Origin: Cordylochernes scorpioides
Taxonomy: Eukaryota > Arthropoda > Arachnida > Pseudoscorpiones > Chernetidae
Direction: 5' to 3'
Length of the DNA: 64,000 bases
NCBI GenBank assembly: GCA_030710605.1
Contig: CP092875.1
Location: 67,904,754-67,968,753 of the forward strand
The notes beneath the pieces were generated by a model. That model had not been told where the DNA came from and did not search any database. It worked only from the letters and a program-made list of their open reading frames with translations. The translations under genes and the position numbers were made by a program. Within the stretch, counting starts at the first letter, position 1. Every line of letters starts with the position of its first letter. This document shows, one piece after another, positions 56,740 through 64,000 of the stretch.

Positions 56740-57240
56740 TTGGGTGGCTGTTAGGTGAGATTCTTCAATTTCGGGGTTTTCTGTTTCTATATTTATTGTA
56801 TAGAGTCCTATTTCCTGTTTTGTTCGTTCTAAAACTTTTTTTTCCATTTTTTACGACAAATACCTTTTCATCTTCAAAGACGACTTTGCCTTTATTTCTG
56901 GTAATGGCACTTACAGATAATAAATTATTTGTCAAGTTTGTTACAAACATCACCTCCTTGAGATCACATTTCTTCCCTTGAATTTTTCCGACTGATTTTG
57001 CTATTAGAGTTTCTTCCTTTTTTGCTATTGATATTTTTGAGTTGCAATCTACTTCATCTAGTAAAAACCTTTTACTATATATCATATGGCTTGTTGAGCC
57101 ACTGTCTACAATGAATTCTAGCAATTCCTCATTTTTACATTTTAAAGTCTCTCCTGCAAAAAAGGACAATTTTTCTTCATTTTTGTTTCTGAAAAAACAA
57201 TCCTTTTCTTTATGATTTGACTTTTTACAAATTCGACAAG
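56740..57240 (-). pseudogene. Copia 3 protease
   Basis: Aspartic protease site FIVDSGSTSHM intact at about 57115-57085, in an open frame 57169-56765. It ends KFRTNKTGNRTLYN-like sequence leading to integrase. To the right, around 57180-57240, CRICKKSNHKEKDC is a second zinc knuckle in the same coding direction. Confidence 0.85.
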
Positions 57241-57262
57241 GAATATTTTCCTGGAATTTATT

Positions 57263-57915
57263 TTAAGATTTCTTAAAGAAGCATTGGTCTTGAGTATGAT
57301 TTGTCTTTTTACAGATGGTAAACCATTTTTTATTTATTCTACAATATTTTGCTAAGTCCCCGCTCTTTTTGCAGTTAAAGCACTGCTTTACTTTAGTAGC
57401 ACTCATGGCTATTCCCTCTTCAGGCTTTACTTTTTGTTTAGTTTCTTCAAGTGATAGTCTTGATATTAAGTTTGTTAACGTTTTCTCACTTTTTGGTGTC
57501 GAGTCCCATGCTGTGCTGAAGTAATTAAAGTAGTCTGGCAAAATGCTCAATATTTTAGAAATTACAAAGATTTCCTCAATTTCTTGTTTTACATTATTTA
57601 GTTTGAATACTTATTTTTGCTTTCTGTTTATATTTGTTGCCATATCTGTATTTTTATCAAATTTGAATCCATGAAATTCTTGTAGTAATTTGCATTTTAA
57701 TTGCTCATCTTCTCTTTGATAAATAGCTACTAGTTTTTCATACATTTCTTTTGAAGTTTTGCAATTTAGAATATGTGTTAAAACATTCTTTTCAATGGTT
57801 AACATTATGTATTTTTGTGCTTTGGCGTCTTTTAGGCTCCATTTATCTTTTCCAGTTTCATCTTTCAAGTCTTCAATCAACGATTTTCCATTTACAATAT
57901 CTAGAAGGCCATTTG
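57263..57915 (-). pseudogene. Copia 3 gag
   Basis: Two open parts: 57880-57611 (KMYEKL-type capsid, QKYIMLTIEKNVLTHILNCK) and 57550-57263 (LPDYFNYFSTAWDS, SLEETKQKVKPEEG). The first zinc knuckle reads CFNCKKSGDLAKYC, with aspartate where histidine is expected. A stop or frameshift near 57605 separates the parts. The start is probably near 58010, where a minus-strand MAVSEDIANIVRHKS frame begins. Confidence 0.82.
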
Positions 57916-58075
57916 CTTTGAAAATAATTGTTATCTGAAAATTCCATAGATCAAAATTTCAGGACTTTTATGTCTCACAATATTTGCGATATCTTCGCTG
58001 ACAGCCATTTTTGTTTTTTTTTAATATTTTATCCTATATTTTATATATATTTTACCGCGATTCAAAAAGAACCAC

Positions 58076-58087
58076 GCTCTGCTACCA
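58076..58087 (-). promoter_or_regulatory. Copia 3 primer binding site
   Basis: TGGTAGCAGAGC on the minus strand, directly next to the 5' LTR end at 58088. Complementary to initiator tRNA-Met. Confidence 0.88.
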
Positions 58088-58368
58088 TGTTGGGAATCTC
58101 TTATGGTTCAGACAATGAAACAACAAATTACAAGTTTACTTACAGCTGAAGTGGTTTTAAAGAATTAGGCGATTTTACCTTTTATGAAAGTATTTTAAAT
58201 TTATTATTTTCAAAGAGAGATAGAAAAGAACAATTAACAATTTAAATTACAATTACTAATTTTGTAAACAAAACCAACACTCCTTTGTTCTAGTTTTTTA
58301 TATTACAGTGTTGTCACTCTAAAAGTATTTCAAGATCATTGATTTACTATTCTTCTTTTTTTCCAACA
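58088..58368 (-). repeat. Copia 3 5' LTR
   Basis: Partner of 53814-54095; 281 bases, TGTTGGGA ... CCAACA. The minus-strand promoter would lie here. Confidence 0.92.
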
Positions 58369-58373
58369 GCAAA

Positions 58374-59800
58374 TGTCAGAGGCGAAAAGTATGCGAATTG
58401 ATTTTGAGATGGTAGAACAAATAACTGCAAGTTATCAGTATAATTTATTAATTATTTTAATATGAGGCTATATTTCTTTGCATTAGAGGATCTTCTTTTC
58501 ATAAAAAGAAAGGTTTTAGTGAAGTGTGTTAATATTTGGATTTATAAAATCGACACCTTTTAGGTATAATTAATTATTGTTGAAATGTGCGATTCCTTTA
58601 TGCTCAATAATTTATTTTTTAATTCGTTAAAATAAGAGACACTTGGTATAGAGAGAAAAATATCTCTTTGATGATTCGACAAATTTTGTCTTTGTCAAGA
58701 AAATTGAACTTTTTTTTTCACACAACGCTATAAAATATACATTTATAATGCCTTGCTAAGATAATTTTCCTAAACATCGAAAAAAAGTCTCTGTCCGAAG
58801 TGTCTCCTATTTCAAAGACTATGAATATGGCAAAAAACATCTCCTTCGAATGTTCTTATATAGTTTAGAGTAAAACTGTGATGAGGCTTAGAATTGGCTG
58901 TCTATTTCTAGACCCGTGTATAGAACGGCTGATGATCAAGGATAAAAATAGGAAGAGGGATCTAATTTTCCCAGATTGTCTCTGAATGAAAGTTTGCCAT
59001 AAGAGTATTGATCCAAAATAGATTATTCAAAATGTTGTATTATGCAGATTATAATTAGTGGTCGTTATAACAATATTAACATTTTAACGGCAGCAAAGCA
59101 GTAGCAGTATAGTAATTGCTAATTTACTCATTGAAAATAATTATTAGAATTTAGCACATAAGGTAACATAGTTGTTCGATTTGGTGTAGTGTGCTGTGGA
59201 ATTCTGGATTCTGGATCATTCTCCCATGTTCCTACTGCGGTGAAACTCCAGTAAAAGAGAGTATAGAAACCATATTTAAATCTACTCCGAGACCAAGGAG
59301 GCTGTGGTTCCCTATAAGACTCAGCACGTCCAGTCCACATGTGAGTAATGTTCATCCATATCTAGCTGGGACAATTGGGATGATCAACGTGGGTGACAAT
59401 GTTGCCTTGAACTGTGAGACATCTTCTAATATATAATTTACCCTATGCGAATGGATCTGGTCGAGTCAGGATATGCTTAGATGTTTTCTTATCAAATGTT
59501 TTGTCGAATGATAATTTGAAGAAATATATATTTTAATATAGTGGAAATATATTTTTTCATCAAATTTATATGAAATTCCTATTGTATTATATTGATATGT
59601 AAAGGTAAAAGTCAAATATCTCATTGAAATAGGCTTAATACTTATTACAAAGGTATTGTGGTTTTAACACGCGGAATATCCTGGTCCGCTAAACAAAGAA
59701 TGCAATAAATAGTTAACTTTAAGTTTATCTTTATTTTTCGACAGAATGAGTGATATTTCTTTTAAAAAATCAATATCTTCCCAACAAAAACAGCACAACA
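58374..59800 (+). other. AT-rich spacer, unit 3 right of copia 3
   Basis: Collinear with 3980-5340 and diverges more from units 1 and 2 than other parts do. The frames 59191-59436 and 59128-59355 overlap on opposite strands and are not open in the other units. Confidence 0.6.
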
Positions 59801-61598
59801 ATAGCCTAGCCACTTTGACAAATGAACATATCTTTGTAAATTTTTGAAGATATCATGAATCCTTCAAGAATATTTTGAAATAGAGGATTAGCCTGAAACC
59901 ATTATCTTGTTTACCTCTTGTTTTCATTCGCTGCGTTTTTTATAAACCTTTTCTTTGTTAATTTTTTCCTATTTTGCAAATATTCACTCGGAGAGTACCT
60001 GGGCGTTGCTTCAGCCATTATGGTAGATTTATATATATGGGTTTTGTACTCTTTGGTGATTTATAATTTCGTATTTCTTATGAGCTTTGCTACTATACAA
60101 ATTTCAAACGCAATGGATTATTAATTATACTAAATGTGTACAAAAACACAGTTAGTACAAATAGCTTCAAACAATTTTACGACCCTTTATCAGATGTGTA
60201 TTTAATATTATATATAAATGTCCCTTCTAATAACTAGCTTTGTTTTTAGGTTGGCTGCTCCTGATATTCTCCTCCAGAGTGAAATTGCAGCTCCAGAAGA
60301 GGAAGCTTGCCTAACTGCGGTAATACAGAATTTACCTTTTTTCATTTCAACTAGATCAATGGTATGCTTGAAAATGACGATTTTCAAAGGATTATCATAT
60401 TGCTAGAGTTGGGTTCAGTCAAATATTCCGTGCTAATGATAAAATATTCCGAAGAAATCTAAACAGAGAGACAAATACTTCAAATTACCAAAGGTTTTTC
60501 TTTTCTTTTGGAGCTAGTTTTAATTTTACATTTCAGCAATGTATTTTTGAAAGGAATCAATTTCTTCCATTATATGAATGAATGTAAAAATTATGGAGAC
60601 AAGGCAAGGTTTTACACCATTCAAATACTTTAGGGATTACATTATCTTGAAATCCACAGCATCATTCACAAGGATGTGAAATTGTGAAATATCCTTTTGA
60701 ATTTGATTACCACATAACACGGGTAGAAAATTGATTGTGTAAGTTATACATCAAATCATGGCAAAAATACAAGCTGCTGCTGTAGCCCTTTGACTTATAT
60801 GGCCCCAAAAATCGTTTTGAAGAAGCCTTATTATTTTGGCGCCATTTGGTGGACCTTGGACGCTACCCTTCAGGTTAAACCTCTGCTTTTCATATAGAGG
60901 GAAATGTACAAAAATACCGTTTAAACTGTGCAGCAGTATTGTGATGACTATGGAAATATGGTGCAAATATGATCAAGTTGAAAGAGTCAATTTCAGCTCG
61001 AACTGCTATCAATGGAAAATTTTGAAATCCTATGTCATGATCAGGAAGGGAGTGCAGGGGGAGTCAGTAGAATAGTATGCTTAGAAACTCTCCTTTTTGA
61101 GGGTGTGGACTCCACTCTGGAGGGGCGTGGGTGGGAGCCCTCCAGGAGGTGGGTGGGGTTGTATACCACCTCTCTCGCGACTCCCTTCCTGGATAAATAG
61201 ATTCTTAAGCCTCTTTTTGAGAATCAAATACTATCAATTATTTCTATAATTACATAACACAGGACATACAGAGAAAGTGAGCCCCATAGCCTCAGAGGAC
61301 TAGTCTGTGGCCTCCCCCTTGAACCCATAGATCCTTTGGCCTAGCTTGTGACCTTTCCTTGGGCCCTATTGATTCGGTGGACTGGGACGTGTGCTGACTC
61401 TAAGCTGGCCATGATTCCCATCAACAGCATGCCAACTGCTTGCTCTACTTTATCTTGTGGTATCCCAGCATTTACGATGGGACTCTGAATAAATATACCT
61501 AATGAAGTACTGAACAAATTTGAGTGTTAAACCTTTTTTTGTTGATTTAATTCTATCCCTATATAAATTAAACTAATTATAGAGGTTCCAATTGATTC
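59801..61598 (+). other. Conserved block with GC-rich island, unit 3 copy
   Basis: Collinear with 5351-7161 and 34402-36213. The 62-codon frame is at 60218-60406, still open. The island spans about 60770-61500. Product unrecognised. Confidence 0.5.
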
Positions 61599-61740
61599 CA
61601 GATTGGCCACTATATCCTGAACCCTTTTATTTTTTGTTGAAATTGAAAGGCAAACTAGATTAAAATAATTTTAGTATTGATTTTAGTTTGCCTTTCAATT
61701 TTTAATTAAAAAAGGTTTTCAGGGCTTATGGTCCAACCTG
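61599..61740. mobile_element. MITE, unit 3 copy of 7162-7305
   Basis: Same ends and inner hairpin, two bases shorter, with a changed left flank (TTC in place of TA). Confidence 0.75.
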
Positions 61741-61758
61741 TATATTTCATTTAAATAT

Positions 61759-62232
61759 AAATGAATACCTTCAATCTTTTTTATATTTTTCAGCGTTTCT
61801 AACCACTTTTATATTTTACCCCTCTCTTCAAATATTTTAAATTTTGTTCATTAATTTTGAATTCTTTTTTATTTTTCATTTAAAATACCAGTCCACTCAG
61901 AATTTAAATACAAAGTAAACATAATTGCGAATATTTAATTAAAAAGGCATTTATTAGATCAAAATATATGCCTTTTTAATTAAATATTTATTTATGGATT
62001 GCTTTATTTTCAAAACAATAGGAAATATAATTATATGAAAAGAGCATACCTCGATATGTTAAAGAAAAAAAAAAGGTTTTTATTTCTTTAACAAATCTAG
62101 GTAGGCTTTTTTATATAAATATATAAAATTTTGATCGCTTTTTGACACGAAATAACAAATAGAGTTTTCCTGAAGAGGGCAAGTGGCTGAAACGTTGAAA
62201 TTCGAATATAAAAAGATTGAAGATATTCATTT
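61759..62232. mobile_element. PLE-like element with inverted ends, unit 3 copy
   Basis: Equivalent of 7588-8092, with the hammerhead-like motif at 62170-62197. The left inverted end is adjacent to the MITE because the hairpin MITE is absent here. Confidence 0.55.
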
Positions 62233-62319
62233 ATGATTTTAATTATATGACTCAACTACACAAATAGATTCTCCATAATATACATGTTGGTGACACTTCC
62301 TTAACCTTTGTGTGTGTGA

Positions 62320-63250
62320 ATCTTGTGGCCCGTGTAATTCTGAAGTTGTCTGTCCCAATTTCTACGTAACAGTTTGGTTGTAGATGCTGGGTAGATTAGA
62401 GAAAACAGACTGTAGATCGCCGAGAAAACTTTGTGGCAATGGCTGTTATGATAGATATTTTCAGAGACTGGCTCCAGGATTTCACCGCCATATCAAAGCC
62501 AAAAGTTTCTTCCAAGATGACCATGTCCTTATAGCCTTTCGTAGATGTACAGCATCGTTGATCTGAACAACCTGATTCTGCTCTTTGTTAGTTTTATTTC
62601 TACAAGTCTGCAAGATGACAAAACTCCCGTCCGGCCATCAGACCTGCTGTCTTCCTTGCGCGGTCTTAAGTCTAAAGAGCCTTCCCTTGAAATGTTCGTG
62701 TTAAAGGATGCTCAACGCGGGCTGCGTTCCTGGAGCCTCTGCTAGCGTCTACTACAGGTCACCAACTACCGGGTGGTGCACGAGGAAAAAATTTCTTCCT
62801 TCAAATTTCAACAACGACCCTCACACACATCCACAGCCTGTTCGAGGGAAGAAATCTGGATTCAGCTCTTCCTACAAATATATTTTTCGAAGCTGGGGAC
62901 GTGATTGGACATACCCTTTATTCGTGTCTCCTCCGCTTAATCTCCTCAGCCGGCCTACGCCTCAATAACCTTTCTGGACACTACATGCCACGACATCCTG
63001 AACAATCTGCCTCGAGGAGTGCCAACTATGCGATAGATCGCTGATAAAAAGCTTATGGATTTGCCGTGACCTTTAACCATTCCAAGATGATTTCGTCCCA
63101 GAAGGTGGCTCTGGGGATCAACTGGCCGTTCTCATCGGGTTCGACTTCAAAAGAAGATCACTTAATTCGCCTCTTGCAATGAAGATATTTTAACCAATCT
63201 ATCTCCCTGTATCTATATTATCTATTATTTAAATTTTCTATAGATGTTAT
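62320..63250 (+). mobile_element. Gypsy-like LTR fragment and downstream block, unit 3
   Basis: Equivalent of 8200-9130, more diverged. The LTR tail, CTACGTAACAGTTTGGTTGT and TAGATGCTGGG are visible. Frame 62545-62745 is open; the second frame of units 1 and 2 is disrupted. Confidence 0.5.
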
Positions 63251-63477
63251 TCTGTGGAATAAAATTATGATAAAACAATTTATTTTTTAAATTTTATTTT
63301 GGTAGCAACTTATTTTATATTAGATATCACACAAACAATTTATCATATTTAAATACTATTTCTTTAAAAATGTTTTTTCAATAAAATGGATATATTTATT
63401 AATGTCTTCTTTGAATCCTTCTAAATATTAGTTTAATTATATAGAGATAGAATTATTTCAATAACACTTCTTAAAAT

Positions 63478-63711
63478 TAGATGATAAAAGGCATATATTG
63501 GATTTAATAAAATATTTATTTTGCCAATATTTCGGCTGGCTGAACGCCGAACGTAATCGAGGCATTATATTTTTGTATACAAAAATGTAATGCCTCGATA
63601 AAGGTCGGCGTTCAGCCAGCCGAAATATTGGCAAAATAAATATTTTATTAAATCCAATATATGCCTTTTATTATCTAATGAATTAAGTATAGATTGCTCT
63701 ATTTTCAAAAA
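63478..63711. mobile_element. Palindromic insertion with 10-base target duplication
   Basis: Flanked by TTCTTAAAAT at 63468-63477 and 63712-63721; units 1 and 2 have one copy. About 93-base arms mirror around GTATAC near 63577, from AAAAGGCATATATTGGATTT to the complement at about 63668. Each arm has CCAATATTTCGGCTGGCTGA and ACGCCG, which can fold GGCTGGC-type hairpins. It appears to be two PLE-like termini joined head to head. Confidence 0.8.
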
Positions 63712-63755
63712 TTCTTAAAATGTGAATTTATCATCATTATTATTTCAATTTCATT

Positions 63756-64000
63756 TGATCCCCAATACACTCTTGATATTGGGGTTTGTTATTCCATTTT
63801 GGTCTAGATCTCCAATATAACCATGATATTGGAGTTTGTTATTCCTCTTAGGGGTCCAGATCTCCAATATACTCTTTATATTAAGGATTGTTATTTCTTT
63901 TTGGTCCAGGTCTCCAATATACTTTGACATTGGAGTTTGTTATTCCTTTTTGGGGTCCAGATCTCCAATATACTCTTGATATTGGAGTTTGTTATTCCTT
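63756..64000 (+). repeat. Palindromic 50-bp minisatellite B, unit 3 (cut)
   Basis: First five copies of the array; continues beyond the window. Confidence 0.9.

Larger units (their letters stand above)
53814..58368 (-). mobile_element. Copia 3, full-length Ty1/copia element (4555 bp)
   Basis: Two LTRs of 282 and 281 bases, 5-base target duplication GCAAA at 53809-53813 and 58369-58373, and an empty site in unit 1 at about 3980 (GCAGCAAATGTCAG). The primer site TGGTAGCAGAGC directly abuts the 5' LTR, and a purine tract (AAGAGGGAA) precedes the 3' LTR. All copia domains are present in order on the minus strand: gag, protease, integrase, reverse transcriptase, RNase H. Several stops and frameshifts. 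Confidence 0.95.
50184..64000 (+). repeat. Tandem macro-repeat unit 3 (cut by window end)
   Basis: Third copy of the array unit. Landmarks correspond to unit 1 as 60218/5783, 61599/7162, 62545/8405 and 63756/9365. It lacks the hairpin MITE seen at 7350 and 36402, and it carries its own insertions: a SINE-like element (52036-52715), a complete copia element (53814-58368) and a palindromic insertion (63478-63711). The window ends inside minisatellite B. Confidence 0.8.

Noticed and set aside
59128-59436. Overlapping frames on both strands near the FTAVGTW-type sequence
   Set aside because: The equivalent stretch in units 1 and 2 has indels and stops in both frames.
63520-63660. Hammerhead core in the palindrome arms
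   Set aside because: The right arm reads CTCGATAAAGG, which does not match CTGANGA; only the CCGAAA half is similar.

Overview
The window is AT-rich eukaryotic DNA from an invertebrate, most likely an arthropod. It holds almost only repeats and transposable elements. Signs pointing that way are a Mos1-like mariner, two Tc1-like elements, a DD41D mariner-group element, three copia retrotransposons and Penelope-like (PLE) debris. I see no intact host gene, no rRNA and no complete tRNA. A run of exactly 100 N at 24681-24780 marks an assembly gap.

The largest structure is a head-to-tail tandem array of a unit of about 17.8 kb. Unit 1 is 1-17793, unit 2 is about 17794-50183, and unit 3 starts near 50184 and is cut by the window end. 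Each unit runs in the same order: AT-rich minisatellite A; long AT-rich spacer; a block with GC-rich islands; a 144-bp MITE; (units 1 and 2 only) a hairpin MITE; a PLE-derived element with inverted ends; a gypsy-derived block; a palindromic 50-bp minisatellite B; a GC-rich island; a 57-bp minisatellite C; and AT-rich spacer. Unit 2 is longer because of insertions, and part of it (21.4-24.7 kb) recurs at 27.9-29.5 kb beside the gap.

Because the units are paralogous, many insertions in one unit have an empty site in another, which fixes their ends and target duplications. Unit 1 alone carries the mariner (13414-14698) and a miniature gypsy-like LTR element (15174-15850). Unit 2 carries the DD41D element (18057-20138), Tc1-like A (22636-24132), half of copia 1 (24781-27206), a 5'-truncated LINE (31773-32539), Tc1-like B (32980-34399), a 351-bp head-to-tail element (41608-42045) and an internally deleted copia 2 (about 44860-48203). 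Unit 3 carries full-length copia 3 (53814-58368), a SINE-like element with a tRNA-Gly fragment, and a large palindrome near the end. Every transposase and polyprotein has at least one stop, frameshift, deletion or lost catalytic residue.

The most unusual signal is a recurrent short motif, CTGAnGA - short stem - GAAAC/GAAAG, in at least six unrelated repeat families. It resembles the hammerhead ribozyme core reported for Penelope-like elements and retrozymes. One carrier (41608-42045) is a 1.25-mer of a 351-bp unit, the shape expected if a circular or multimeric RNA was copied back into DNA.
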